This document shows positions 23,801-35,642 of a DNA stretch of 64,000 bases, piece by piece. Each line of letters starts with the position of its first letter. The first letter of the stretch is position 1. Position numbers and translations under genes: made by a program. Origin of the DNA: Thuidium tamariscinum (Eukaryota > Streptophyta > Bryopsida > Hypnales > Thuidiaceae). The notes beneath the pieces are model-generated. The model was not told the origin of the DNA, made no database searches, and was given only the letters and a program-made list of their open reading frames with translations. The stretch covers positions 4,278,001 through 4,342,000 of the forward strand of contig OX344753.2 in NCBI GenBank assembly GCA_947034885.2, given 5' to 3'.

Positions 23801-25270
23801 TCAAAAGATTCCATTATGTTGTCTTCTAGTATTACCAAATGGATCGTTTTGTAATATCCTTCTTTCTCCACTTTGCTAATCCATTGAAAAATTGAAAATC
23901 AATACTAGTATTTGTTGCAATTTTTTTCCTTACACTAATTTCTTGCAAAATTATATGGCATTTTTGTTAAGATTTTGAAAATACTTTAGACAATTCCAAT
24001 TATTTTTAGATTTATTTAAATTTCCAAAGCCTTTCACAAATCTAAATCAAATCTAATCTAATTTTGTTTTTTTATTTTGTAATTTTCTAATAATTCCAAA
24101 AATATTCGTTTAAGTTTTTTGTTTTGTTTTGCTTGTTAGGTCTAAATAATAAAAGAAAACTTAAACAAGAGTCCAAATCCTATAGTTCTTTTCAAGAATT
24201 GTAATTAATACTTATCAAATAACAATTTAGAGAATAAAATAGTTAAAATCAATAGTAAGATGTTTACTTTAGATTCATCCATATATCTATATCTTTGAAT
24301 ATGTATAATGATATCGATAAAATCATATTCATAGCCATATATATTTATATCTCCGTATCTACCATGTACTATAAATCATACATTGTACATCATATTATAA
24401 CATAACCTTCATGGACCCCAAATAATTGTTTTTTTTCAACAAATCAAACTTTAGGATTATTTGCTTTTCAACATTCTAATAGTCCAGAAGTGTCTTTATA
24501 GTCTAGGGCTTCAATTGAAAGTGATAATAGTTTAGTCCAATGTCTGAATTCAATCAATCTTGTTGGAAAATTTGTGCTCCCTCTTTTAATTTGACAAGTG
24601 AAATATTCAAATTGATTCGAGATGTTGTGATTTTTTAGAAGCCAAACAAAGTTCACAATGATGCTTGTATATAAGGATGAAAATGTGAGCATGTAAGACT
24701 TAAGCATATATATAAGAAGATTTTCTACAATCATTCATTTGAAGGTGTTAATAAAATAAACACCTATAATATAAGTATTTATTGCATAGATGCACTATAA
24801 TCATAGAAGGGTTATCTAATATAGACTCCTATATAAGAGGTGTGTAGTCTTTTAGGCTCATAGGTTCATTCTCCTAGGCTCATATAATAGCAACCCTCCA
24901 AAGTTCACATATTGAATTTGAATCCACCAAACTACATTTGATGGAATGAAAGATACAATTTAGGGAGATTCTTTTTTCCTCATCCATTGTTTTTTTCTTA
25001 AAACAGAATTCTAGAATGTTTCCCTAAAAGTCTAGTTATTGTGGTAAAATTTTCATGTCAATCCAAATTCTTTTGAATATTTAAGAGCAATCTAAAATTC
25101 AAAAACGAAACACTTTTGGATTTCTAGTGAACTTTGGGAGCTTGTTTGAGTTGTTTCTTCTTTATACAATGTTCAATTCTAGTCATTAAAAAAAAGTTGT
25201 GCATACTAGTATAGATAGTGTAGTTAAAATTTTATATCAATCTAAAAAATTATAACTTATGTTTGACTGA
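20870..25270. other. Long AT-rich region without recognised genes
   Basis: I see only short frames, microsatellite-like TA runs near 24270-24360, and from about 24880 a dispersed repeat shared directly with 52480-53180. An 88-codon minus-strand frame at 24468-24734 has no family resemblance. Confidence 0.5.
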
Positions 25271-26200
25271 GGGGTCATTGCAAGAAAGCAAGTTTAAAAA
25301 GCGTAGTGTTTTTTACAATACTCATTTTTTTTTCTTTGGAAATACTTTAAAATTATACAAACTGTTTTTTTTTAAAATTAAAAAAAAAATTCATATATAC
25401 ATCTTTAAAAAGAAGGTACCAAAGGAAGGAAAAGGACAAAATGTTTTTTTAAGTATTTGAACTAGAGAAGTGAAAAATCTCATGAAAATAGTTATCATCA
25501 CTATAATTTCACAATTTAACTTATAAAAGATAGAATTAAAAAAAAAATCCTAAACATTAGGCATTTGTAAAGATTTGATGGTGATGAGATTTTACCAAAA
25601 TAATGGTCTAAGAACCATCTTCAATGCTCAAAAATTGTGCACAATGAGAGTATTGTTTGTACTCATGAGGAAGACAAAAAATAATATATTTTTCAAAGTT
25701 CTTTGGGAGATGTACATGCTCCCCTAGTTCCTACTATACAAATAGACCATGAAAATTTGAAATCTAGATAATTAAATTTGAGGACTCCTAACGTAGTAAA
25801 AAACCCTAAACTTCAATTTGTGACAAATTAATAAAATAATTTTTAAATATAAAATGTTTTTTATAATTGGTGACAAGAAGTAGTACGCTTTCTTACAATG
25901 ACCTTGAGTAGCATTCTAATAAAAGGGGGTCTAGCCTTAGATGTTTTTTTTTCAATTATTTCTTTGAGATTTCAAAGTCATTTTGCAAAGACAATCAATT
26001 AATTGAATGATATTTTCTTTCACCAGTTTGTTTGTAATTTTGTATTTTGGTATTGAAATAGATAGTAGTTCAAACTTCAAAGTCTTTCATTGGAGTAGGT
26101 TTAGAAATCAAATTCAACCTCTAAAATTATTTCAAGGAAAATTTGAGTATCATTTTTCAACAGTAAAACATTATAATCTCTAAATTTGTGTGGCCAAATG
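24880..26200. repeat. Dispersed direct repeat L, copy 1 (pair with 52480-53400)
   Basis: The stretch matches 52480-53400 (shared AAACACTTTTGGATT, CATATCAATCYAA and GGTTTAGAAATCAAAT), but a type B element interrupts it at 25271-25903. The other copy is uninterrupted there and supplies the empty site. Confidence 0.65.
25271..25903 (-). mobile_element. Type B element, complete, 4-bp TSD confirmed by empty site
   Basis: The 633-bp element starts GGGGTCATTGCAAGAAAGC and ends GCTTTCTTACAATGACC. The flanks are CTGA (25267-25270) and TTGA (25904-25907). The paralogous locus near 53172 has a single GATTGAGAAGCATTTTAG with no element, so one 4-bp word was duplicated and one copy has since mutated. Confidence 0.8.
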
Positions 26201-26479
26201 ATTCCAAATTAGATTCAAGGTAATTAAAAGAAACGCCGGTCTTTTTTTTTTAATCACAATTGGAGTGATGTTATTTTTTACTATAACTTTTGAATCCAAA
26301 GATTTAAGAATATGAAATAATTAGCAGACCTCTCAAACTTGATGGTTTTCACATCTCTTATTTATTAAAAAATTTAAGAAATCATTTTATACTTAAAATT
26401 CATTTTTGTTAATTTGTCACAAAGTGAGATTTAGGGATATTTACTATGTTAGGACTTAGGAGTCCCTAAATTTAATGAA

Positions 26480-27998
26480 GGTCATTGCAAGAAATACTTA
26501 TTGGTTTTGTCTCAAAATGGCCTATTCCCAATTTCCCATGAATTGTGTGATTTTTGGAATAATTTTTTAAAAATAAAATAAAATATGGATACAAGCATGC
26601 TTGGAAAATCCTACTTATGAACCAAAAAATCAGGAATGAAATAATTGCAATTAGCCTAATTTACAAATAAAAATAAGATTAGTTTTTAAAAAACATTAGT
26701 TTTTGTTATAACACATATAGTCAAATTATTTTCAAGAATCAAAACTTACTACATCTTTAATTTTTAATTTTCATATTTATTTGGATTTAGTAGATTATTT
26801 TATATTTATAGAGAACACAAATGTATATATAAGAATTTTACCATGGTTTTTGACCTATTTATTACTATACAACTCACTTTTCATATTTTAAATATGATAT
26901 TCAAAAGAATCTTCAATTTTGAATTCCTTTAAGACGTAGCTTTTTCTTATAATATATAAGATGATTTGAAAAATAATAATAAATAGTTAAGCATCCCATA
27001 TCAAGTTATAAATTACTTCAATTGGTTACCAAAAAATCAAAAACCAATAAAGTGATTTGAATACACTTTCTAATCAATTTTGAGATTCTTTTTTTATTCC
27101 TAAATGAAAAATAAACATTGTGACAGAGTCCTTAAATGAATTACAAGAATCAATTAAACAACATTAATCTATTAAATTTTTTTGGATGGTTTCAAATTAT
27201 ATTTTAATTGAAGTAAACAAATTTGTATTAAAACTATATTTCTACAAGAAAAATTATATTTTAATCTATATTAAAAAGAATTTAGTGAATTTGATTGTAC
27301 AATGCTATTTATGGGGTACCCCAACTCCCCAAGCCATATTTGTACCCATATGGATAATTTGAAGATCAATGAAAATATCATTTCTCTTAAAATTCATACA
27401 TAAAAAAATTTATTTCTAAAAGTTATGCACAAAAAAAGAACAATGAAAAATACAATCAAAATAGACATTTTTTTTTCTTTGATTTCTTAAAAATGATAAA
27501 TAAATTTTAAGAAATAAAATAAAAGAATACATTTTTCTAACTTAGAGATGCTCTTCTCCAACAATTTTCATCTTAGGTTGGAAAAAATTAATTGTATTTT
27601 GTACACTTGTGCATTTGTGCATAGTTACTTTGAACATATGTGGAAGTTGGATAATATAATATTTTCAGAAAATATCTTATAAACTTATGTAACTTTAGTA
27701 GAGATCCTTGTATGCCAATTTTCAAATCAAAATTTGCTTTTTTGAGTAAAAAATAAGACTAAACTATCCACCCAAAAATGGCCAAGGGAGACACCCAATT
27801 GGGGGCAATTTTAAAATAGCAAAATATTTTTTTTTAAATTGAAAAACTACACAACATATAAAACTTTTGTGTGCAGTGTACACCTTTATTTCAAATTTCA
27901 AGTCAAAAAAACAAAAGATGAAAAAGTTATGAGCAAAAAACTACTTGGTAAAGGTCAAGGGGACAAAATAAAAGGACAAGTGTATCTTGCAACCATCC
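26480..27998 (+). mobile_element. Type C element with nested insertion
   Basis: It starts GGTCATTGCAAGAAATACTT and ends GGACAAGTGTATCTTGCAACCATCC. Without the 757-bp insertion at 26591-27347 it would be about the same length as other type C copies. Its own 4-bp duplication is not clear (TGAA against TAAT). Confidence 0.7.
26591..27347. mobile_element. 757-bp insertion with 8-bp TSD (hAT-like size)
   Basis: ATATGGAT stands at 26583-26590 and again at 27348-27355, while complete type C copies have it once (AAATATGGATAATTTG). The ends ACAAGCATGCTTGG and the reverse complement of CCAAGCCATATTTGT form a short imperfect inverted pair. No open frame is present. Confidence 0.65.
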
Positions 27999-28431
27999 TA
28001 ATCTAAAGCTAAAATTTTCATAGTGCATTTGCATAGACTTAGGAGTTTATATTTCTACCAAAGAGAATCTACAAATACATTATTTTACGTCCTCCACATG
28101 TCTACAAAATTGCAAATAGCACTTTCATTGTTTGCAATTTTTGAACATTGATGATGATCCATATTAAGTTTTTTTCTTTGGTGAAATCTCATCACCATTA
28201 ACTCTTCCCAAATGGACAATTTTAAGATTTAAGAAAAATAAATTTTCTTATATTTTACAAATTAAAAATGTAAATATGCCCATTTTCATGAGATTCTGTA
28301 GTTTTTTAATTCTCTTGCTTAAAAAAATTTCCTAAGCTTTTCCTTCAAAGGATACCTACTTCTTGAAAGTGTTTACATTGGGCATATTTTTCATGTTTTT
28401 AAAAGATTGTTTTTCTAATTAAATAGTACTT

Positions 28432-29164
28432 GGGTGAATGCAAAAAACACCTGTACTATTTGTTGCATTTTACTATAGTACTCATGACTTTTTCTGGAGT
28501 ACTTTACAATTTGAAAATTAATTTGAAAAAAATTTGAAAAATATGAACAATGTATAGACCTCTAAGATGAAGGTTTTCATCGAAGGAAATTGATACAAAA
28601 ATTCTCTAAGTAGGAGAATTAAAAAAGCGCCAAACCTCAAGAAAATACATATTTTCATGTTTTAATTTGAAAAAAATAGTAAAAATAAGTAAATTCAAAA
28701 AATAAAAAGTGGCCATTTGCAAAAATTCTATGGAGATGGTCATTCACCAAAAAAAATACCAAAATAATGTTTTATATATTTCAAAATTCAAGCAAAAAGA
28801 AGCTCACTTTGTAGACTTCTACACCACACAAAAATAACTTTTTTCAAAATTCCTCATGTGGAGAGATGTAAATCTACTAGAAGACCATTTCATCCAAATT
28901 TCATCTCAAAATCATTAAAAAAAGGTACTCCTTAGTACTAAAAACCTCCAAATTCTCATTTGTGACATTTAATCACTAGTATTATTTTAGTATTAAAATA
29001 TTTTTGAAAATTATGAAAAAATTATGTAAGATGTATGATAGACATGAGTACCTTCTCTAGAAATCTTGAGTCATTTCGAGCAAAAATGCAAAAGTTATGG
29101 CCAAAAAACAGATCAGCACTTAGTTTGTGACGGAAAATAGTACAAGTGTTTCTTGCATTCACCC
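28432..29164 (+). mobile_element. Type A/D element, complete, 4-bp TSD ACTT
   Basis: It starts GGGTGAATGCAAAAAACACC and ends GTTTCTTGCATTCACCC. ACTT is repeated at 28428-28431 and 29165-29168. It matches 5530-6263 closely throughout. Confidence 0.85.
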
Positions 29165-29237
29165 ACTTCCACAAAAAAAGGTGTTCAATTCCAAAATATT
29201 ATTAACAAAAAATGAATGATGTTTCTTGCAATCAACC

Positions 29238-29694
29238 TTCACATCATCTACAACACAGACACTACAAGATTGTACAATTTAGACTTGTATACCAATGATC
29301 TCATAACAAATTCAAGGTTTTTAGCCAAATGTTCATTTTTGGAAGATTTTTAAAATTTTATACAAAGGACATGAAAAAATTAAGCAAAAAATGAGTGAAA
29401 TTTAGCGAGTTTTGGGATCACTGTTGTATACATTAATCACATTTAGAAATCACAAGGCCTTTACTGGTTAAGGCAACAAAGGGATAGTGCAACGGTTGGT
29501 TAACTTGGTTTCAAGCTGTGATCCAGTAGTTTCCAAACAAGCCCTTTGTACACTCTTGCTCAATCAATATGAACCGGCTCTTATAGCCTTGTGAAGTCAA
29601 TGTGCACTCTTGATGATTTTGACATTAATCTCATTCTCAAACCATTTACAAAATGTTGAGCATTATTTCATAATTACAACCTTCAGGTCTAGGA
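29238..29694. other. Stretch without recognised features
   Basis: No gene or element is seen. Composition becomes less AT-rich after about 29440, where it approaches the B3 relic. Confidence 0.4.
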
Positions 29695-30395
29695 ACAAGT
29701 ACTAAACTCACTTACTCACGTAAAATTGCTTGAAAGAAAGTCTCAGTGAATTCCAAGCGCTGGGCTTCAACTACACTTTTTTAATTTCTAATTGTGGGTT
29801 CTCACAAGGTTGGACATTCCTGAGGAAGCAGCCTAGCGATGCGATTGTTGCAGTGGCAAGGGTGCACGCCATTCTCAAGAGATTGTATCAAAGTGCAAAA
29901 CACCGCAAACATCGCTATGTGAGTAACTGGGAGAGATGAGCAGTAGTTACTTAGGGCGGCAAGTGAACGAAGCCATTTGCTTCTAAGTATGTTCAAGGGG
30001 AATGAGAAGTTTCTGGTGGTGATCTGGGATGCTCCAGTCCAACAAGGCGTTCATCGAGTAATACAAGATCGATTCTCCATTTCACAATCATGAAGTTCAC
30101 ACTTTGAAACATTATTAATTTGAGAATCGCAAGCATCCTAACTTGCTGCCGCAACAAGATAATTATCTGTCTTGTGGTCGTTTGAAACTCTCGAGAGTAG
30201 CAAAATGTGGGAGCAAGGCTAGCCTGCATTAGCACAGTCAGTATTATCTACAGCAAATGTCCAACATTTTCACTCTGGACACCAAAATTTGCAGTTGGAT
30301 AGTGTCTCGACTTCTCTGCCCTGGCCTAGAAGAGGCGCTGTACAAGACGTACTGTACCAGACAATTCTGTGACACGCGTTGGCAATGACTGTCTG
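29695..30395 (+). pseudogene. Third B3-gene relic: exon 4 and part of exon 5
   Basis: From about 29820 the plus strand resembles the 3' part of right-arm exon 4: GAAGCAGCCTAGCGATGCG matches the region just before RVLQQQGC, and GAGAAGTTTCTGGTGGTGA matches the start of the second B3 domain (RFLV). In-frame stops occur (GAGAGATGAGC near 29938). About 30323-30390 resembles the exon-5 stretch GCGCTGTACAAG..GTACTG. It is more decayed than the left-arm copy. Confidence 0.6.
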
Positions 30396-30417
30396 TTTCA
30401 CTGTAAAGGTTTATGTA

Positions 30418-30790
30418 TCAAAAACAAACCTTTAGAGTGGAACACACAAACATCACAAACGGGTGTATCATAGACAGAAGTTTTGTGTGGTCCAGTGCGC
30501 CTTGTCCAGCGCCTGCTCTAGGTCCAGACAGACCTCCACCTTGCTCGCGCTCCGATCCAGTCGCCTCCAGAATCTTCACTGGGATGGTCTCCAGGTAGGC
30601 AGGGAGGGACAATGAATCCAAACCGGGTACGCAACGCACATGAAAAGTCCGTCACTGATGCCACAGTTTAAGCCTTACTCGATCAGAGGGAACAAGAGGT
30701 TTTCAACATGCTCTCGATTACTTCTGAAGTTGAAATTCTAACTCATGCGATTTGAGTGCAGCAGGAGGGTAGGCTAAACGTGCGTGGAAG
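30418..30790 (-). pseudogene. B3-gene relic, exon 5 and intron 4, inverted
   Basis: On the minus strand, ETIPVKILEATGSER matches the exon-5 start AIPGEILKVTGTER. After a 2-bp deletion the frame shifts and SKVEVCLDLEQALDKAHW follows, again matching B3 domain 2. Upstream of it (about 30600-30790) lies intron-4 sequence. Because 30323-30390 holds part of the same exon on the plus strand, the locus has been rearranged head to head. The minus-strand reading frame across 30418-30639 is a frameshifted composite, not a gene. Confidence 0.7.
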
Positions 30791-31790
30791 ATCGAAGAGA
30801 GTACGTGGACTTGAGGCTCGCCGGACCGCCGGACAGAGGAATTCAACAGCCCCAACAATATCTGACACTATGAAGTTAATTGACTCGCATACATACGTAC
30901 AAATTAATTAAACATTCAACTCAGTTAAACTTGTAAACACTACATGCTCTGGACAAATCTCTCTCACAATACACACGACATATGAAACCAGCAAATGTTG
31001 CCATCTAAAAACCAACTGCTGGAGTTCGATCCCTTAGCGTACCGCTCCGATCCTTGCAATTGAAACCAGACAAATGGTGTGTGAAACTATCTTCAGGATC
31101 GATTCCTTCCAAATCGATCAAGTCATCGACTTCAATTCAGAGGAGGGCTGGGCGGCGACGCACTCTAACTCCCGGGTACTCGATCTCCTAGCCTGGATCG
31201 GAGAAACTAACAAAGACACAAAGTAACCGATCAACACAAGCCTCACTGGATGCACACACCCCGTTGTAATTGAAGTCGAAGTTCTAATGGAATGCGTGTG
31301 GAGCTAGCTAGCTAATCGACCGATCGAGCACTTGCAGCACACGCTTATCAATGGAAGCAGAAGATGAAGCTAAGGCCGGGCGGGAGAGACTCGATCAACT
31401 GGAGAGGGGACGACGTACGTACGGCCCTGGAGAAGTCAGAGAGGAGTCACGTCGTCGCGCGTCGGTCCGAATAGGACCCGTAACCACCGGCCGGCCCGGC
31501 CCAGCCCTGCTCTGCCTCTGCCTCTGCATGAGATCGACAAGGTGGAGCCATGCCATAATGAGAAAACGAAAGCTGCGAGGACGACTGAGACTACTGGAGG
31601 AAGGACGACTCAGTGGGAGGGACGGTCTCCTACGTGAGAGAGTCCAAGTGAATCGACGGGCGGGGTTCAGGACTGCCAAGGACTCACTGTACTGGGAAGT
31701 TCAATTCAAGGGCAGCTGGTTGCCCTTGGCCATCCCCTCGCTAGCTTTCTAATCAAGCCCTCACCTTGGGAGTAAGTAAGTTTTCTCTTA
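30791..31790. pseudogene. Middle relic: ESF1-side flank and B3 leader region
   Basis: About 30790-30890 matches the outer end of both arms (GGACTTGAGGCT, GAATTCAACAG..CCAACAATA). About 31300-31600 matches the B3 leader region: GAGAAGTCAGAGAGG and GAGAAAACGAAAGCTGCG correspond to ~15370 and ~15450 of the left arm in the same orientation. A GC-rich island covers 31330-31740. A plus-strand 133-codon frame there is low-complexity (Arg-rich) and runs opposite to the expected direction, so I do not call it. A minus-strand frame near 31030-31115 reading DLIDLEGIDPEDSF could be an exon of unknown origin. Confidence 0.45.
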
Positions 31791-31892
31791 CTTTCTTTAG
31801 GGGGGGAGGGTCGGTGGGTATGCCACTAACAAGCATGATGGGCTTTTATTGATCGTCACTTGAAACTGACTGAACGCTTGTGTGAATGGGAA

Positions 31893-32253
31893 TGAAAGGA
31901 GGTTGCACTGACCCAGACTTGCAGGAGGCTTTCAACTCCATTTACTCGCACCTAGATTGTGATTAGGTTGACAGCTGCTCCTTCTTAGCTTTCTTTCCTT
32001 GTGTGCCTTTCTCTTTTCTGGCTTCTGCCTGCCTTCGGGTGCCCACCTGCCCCCCCGGCCCTGCCCGGGGTCCTTCTGGGGTGTTATGGCTGCTACGGTT
32101 TCTCCCCGGCGGCTTTGGTGTCCGTTTCTCTGTTCCTCCCCGCCTTTGGGCTGCTCCTCTCTCTGCCCTCGCGCGTGTAACTTGATTCTGCCCTCGGGCA
32201 TTTTCTCAGTAAAATCCACCCCTCACGGATTTTTCCTGAAAGGAGGTTGCACT
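31893..32253 (+). mobile_element. Retrotransposon-like insertion with 17-bp TSD
   Basis: TGAAAGGAGGTTGCACT occurs at 31893-31909 and again at 32237-32253, enclosing 327 bp. The insert is GC- and pyrimidine-rich, unlike its surroundings, and ends AAAATCC-ACCCCTCAC-GGATTTT, a 7-bp stem-loop just before the second repeat. A long target duplication, no inverted ends and a 3' stem-loop fit a 5'-truncated non-LTR retrotransposon or a SINE mobilised by one. No reverse transcriptase is present to confirm this. Confidence 0.65.
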
Positions 32254-32269
32254 CTGCAAGTAATTAAGT

Positions 32270-33026
32270 GGGTGATTGCAAGGAACACTTGTCCTGTTTT
32301 TTTCCCCATGGCTTTGGAGACTTGGAGTCTTGGACAACTGGTTTTTTACTCATAGCTTTTGTATTGGTTGTCCATCTTATACAAAATTTGAAACAAAGGT
32401 ACATTTAAGAGTTTTAGACACAATGTGATTTTTTGAAATTTTTTTAGAACTATTTTACTATTTTTAAACATCCCTTGATCGAAAGTCTACCTTGGCCACT
32501 TTGGGAGGTTATAGTCCTATTTATGACCCAAAACTACAAAATTTAAGCTCAAAAATTGGCATGCAAGAACTTTTACTAAAATTACACGAGACCACAAAGA
32601 ATTTTTCTAAAAATAGTAAATTGTCCAACTTCCAATCTTCCGGCCTTCCGCATGTGCTCAAAGTGAACTACCTTTGTGCATGTGTAGTAAACACAATTTA
32701 TTTATCTAAAATCTCAACATGGTTGAAGAGAAGCACCTTGAGGTTGGGAAAAATGAATTTTTTTAAAACTAAATTTTGTTTTACTATTTCTTAAAAATCA
32801 AACATCAAAGTGTCTATTTTTATTGTATTTTTCATTGTGCCTTTTTTGTGTATAACTTTTAGAGTTAAATATTTCTTAGGTTTGAATTTTAAGAAACACA
32901 ATATTCTCATTATTTTTCAAATTATTCATATTTTATTTTATTTAAAAAAATTTATTCCAAAAGTCACAGGACTTATCAAAATAAACCATTTTGAGTCAAA
33001 ATGGTAAGGGTTTCTTGCAACGATCC
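32270..33026 (-). mobile_element. Type C element, complete
   Basis: It opens GGGTGATTGCAAGGAACACT and closes GGGTTTCTTGCAACGATCC. The inside is type C in reverse orientation. Flanks AAGT and ATAA do not match, so the duplication has decayed or the edges have shifted. A 100-codon frame inside (32492-32794) is chance. Confidence 0.75.
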
Positions 33027-33849
33027 ATAATGTATACACCTTTAACCCCTAAATGCCCAAGCCTTTTCAAATGTGTTTTGACTATGAAAAAAGTGCATGG
33101 ACTTGTAGTCATCCCTAGTGAAGCAAATTGATTTTTTTCCAAAATCTAACCGCATAGATGTATAAAGAGCTTATTTATTAGTAAGTACACAAATTTTGAG
33201 CACAAAATTGCATTGGAGTTGTGAGATTATAACAAGAGAAGAATATATTTTCCATATTTAGTATGTTGCCTTTTCTCACAATGTTTCCCAAATTTGCATA
33301 TAAATTTTTGGAGAGATTTGAGGTGACATGAACAACTACAAAAAATGTTAGCACACTAAAATGCACTTCTAAATAACATAAATTTCACATCAAAAGCTAT
33401 TAAATTCATTACACAATCTACCTTGCAATTGTTGAAATGCAATTATTTTTATAAGTAGAAATTACAGATAACTCCAAATCAATAGTTGTATGTTTAAATT
33501 TTCCATGGTAAATATCATGAAAACACTTTCTTCTTTCCATTGGGACCATTTTCAAAGCAAATGGATATGTACAATTTTTTAGATCTCAAATTAAGCGAAA
33601 TTGCATAAAGCTAGGAAATGAAGTAAAATTGGCAAGCTTTATACTTCTCTTATGGTACATGTATGCCTTTAAAGACCTCTCAATAATCAAGTATGTACTT
33701 TTTTTCAATGAAAAATGAAAGTTTTCAATAGTTAACCCTTAAAACTGCCCCCAAATTTTTTTAAATGGTCACAAGACTTTAATTGTCCATTCAGAAATGG
33801 GTTTGAAATTTCAGATTGACCATAAATGGTCAACTGGGTAATTAGGGGT
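33027..33849. other. AT-rich stretch, partly shared with 36780-37080
   Basis: Words such as AATCCCTAARTGCC..AAGCCTTT and GTGACATGAACAACTACAAA recur at 36800-37090 in the same order, so this is another dispersed repeat. No gene is seen. Confidence 0.45.
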
Positions 33850-34451
33850 TAAGATGAAGATAACCATCAAAGGAATTTTGTAAGAAGATTTTCTAATTAG
33901 GATAATTAGAAATAACCAAATCTCAAGAAAATAAATATTTAGATGATTAAATTGCTTAAAAATAGTATAAATAAATAAATAAAATAAAGTAAAAATTGTC
34001 CATTTGTAACAACTCTACAGAGATGGTCATTCACCCCCAAAAAATCACAAATCATATATTATAAAATACAAGCAATAAAAAGACCACTTTGTAGACTTCC
34101 ACATTATATAAATTAACTATTTTTTAAAATCCTTCCCTAGAAAGCTAGAAGTCTACTATAAGACTATCCCATCCACATTTCATCTCAAAATCATTAAGAA
34201 AAAATGTACTTTTTAGTACTATAATCCCTAAACTGCAAAGTGTGACATTAAATTGGGGTCAATTTTTGGATAGTAAAAAAAATTTGAAAATTATGAAAAT
34301 ATTAATGAAGGTGTATAGTAGTTATGAATTCCTTTCCTATAAATCTTGAGTCACTTGGAGCCAAAACACAAAAGTTATGGCAAAAAAATAGATTAGCAAT
34401 TTAGTATGCAATGTGTGACATAAAATAGTGCAAGTGTTTTTTACAATCACC
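33850..34451 (-). mobile_element. Type A element lacking one end
   Basis: It matches type A from the AACCATCAAAGGAATTTTG region to the terminal GTGCAAGTGTTTTTTACAATCACC. The other inverted end is missing. Confidence 0.6.
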
Positions 34452-34706
34452 TAAGTGCACATGTCTACAATTGAAACTCACATGAATTTTAGAAGCATAG
34501 CTACTATTTTAAAATATCAATCATTTTTTCTTGTGTCTTATTGGCCATTGAAAGAGGATTCCAATCCATTTGAGCTTGCATTATTTGGATGTTGTATGAA
34601 AAAGTTCTGAATTTTCAAAGTGCTATTTGTCTATCATGTACCCAAAATCAATGCTCTAGAGGCTCCCCTAACCTCTTTCATGGTTTGATCGTGTACATGT
34701 ATATTG

Positions 34707-35425
34707 GGGTGATTGCAAGAAACACTTGTCCTATTTTGTGTCACACGTTGCATGTTGATCTGTTTTTTGGCCATAACTTTTGTGTTTTAGCTCTGATTGA
34801 CTTAAGATTCTTAGGAAAGGTATTCATAACTATTATAAACCTCAAATTATTTTTTCATGATTTAAAAAAATATTTTACTATTCAAAAATGGACCCCAATT
34901 GGATGTCACACTTAGCAGTTTAGGGATTTTAAGTACTGGGGAATACCTTTCTTTAATGATTTCAACATGAAATTTAGATGAGATGGTCTTCTAGTAGATT
35001 TATAGCTCTCCAACGAAGGCTTTTTAAAAATAGTTAATTTTATGTGGTGTGGAGGGATACAAAGTGAGCTCCCTTCTGCTTGTATTTTAAAACACATAAA
35101 ATATTATTTTGGTGGGTTTTTCAGTGAATGACTATCTCCATAAAGTTGTTGCAAATGTATACTTTTTATTTTTTGAAAATATCTATTTTTACTATTTTCC
35201 CTAATTAAAACATGAAAATATGTATTTTTTGGAGGTTTGGCACTTTTCAAGTTCTCCTACTTAGAGAAATTTTCTATCCATTTCCTTTGATGAAAACCTT
35301 CATCTTAGAGGTATATACATTATTCATATTTTTTTTTAAATTTAAAAAAAAATTCTAATTTTAAAGTACTCCTGGAAAAATCAGCCAAACACAACAAATA
35401 GGACAGGTGTTTCTTGCAATCACCC
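34707..35425 (+). mobile_element. Type A element, complete, 4-bp TSD ATTG
   Basis: The 719-bp element starts GGGTGATTGCAAGAAACACT and ends GACAGGTGTTTCTTGCAATCACCC. ATTG flanks it at 34703-34706 and 35426-35429. Reading frames of 108 and 61 codons inside are shadows of the repeat. Confidence 0.85.
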
Positions 35426-35642
35426 ATTGTTTCATGACTAATTAGTTTTTTGTATTTTTTATTAGGTCCAAAATTCCAAATGTAGGTGTCACATTTTAAT
35501 TAGGTGTTTTATTGATGATTATATATAGAAGTGCATACTTTATAATTATTGATAATTCAATAGATGGATGGTGGGATGGTAAATTCTAGCTATTGTATGA
35601 TAAGTTTAAGGATTTTATTTTATTGGGTGGTTGGACCTTATT

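Larger units (their letters stand above)
26230..29237 (+). mobile_element. Type B element carrying two nested insertions
   Basis: Type B sequence runs from about 26230 to 26479, resumes at 27999-28431 and ends at about 29165-29237 with GATGTTTCTTGCAATCAACC. The gaps are filled by a type C element (26480-27998) and a D element (28432-29164). Confidence 0.6.

Noticed and set aside
31351-31752. 133-codon plus-strand frame, Arg-rich
   Set aside because: It lies in GC-rich leader-like DNA, runs opposite to the B3 relic and has no domain; the length is expected by chance in GC-rich sequence.
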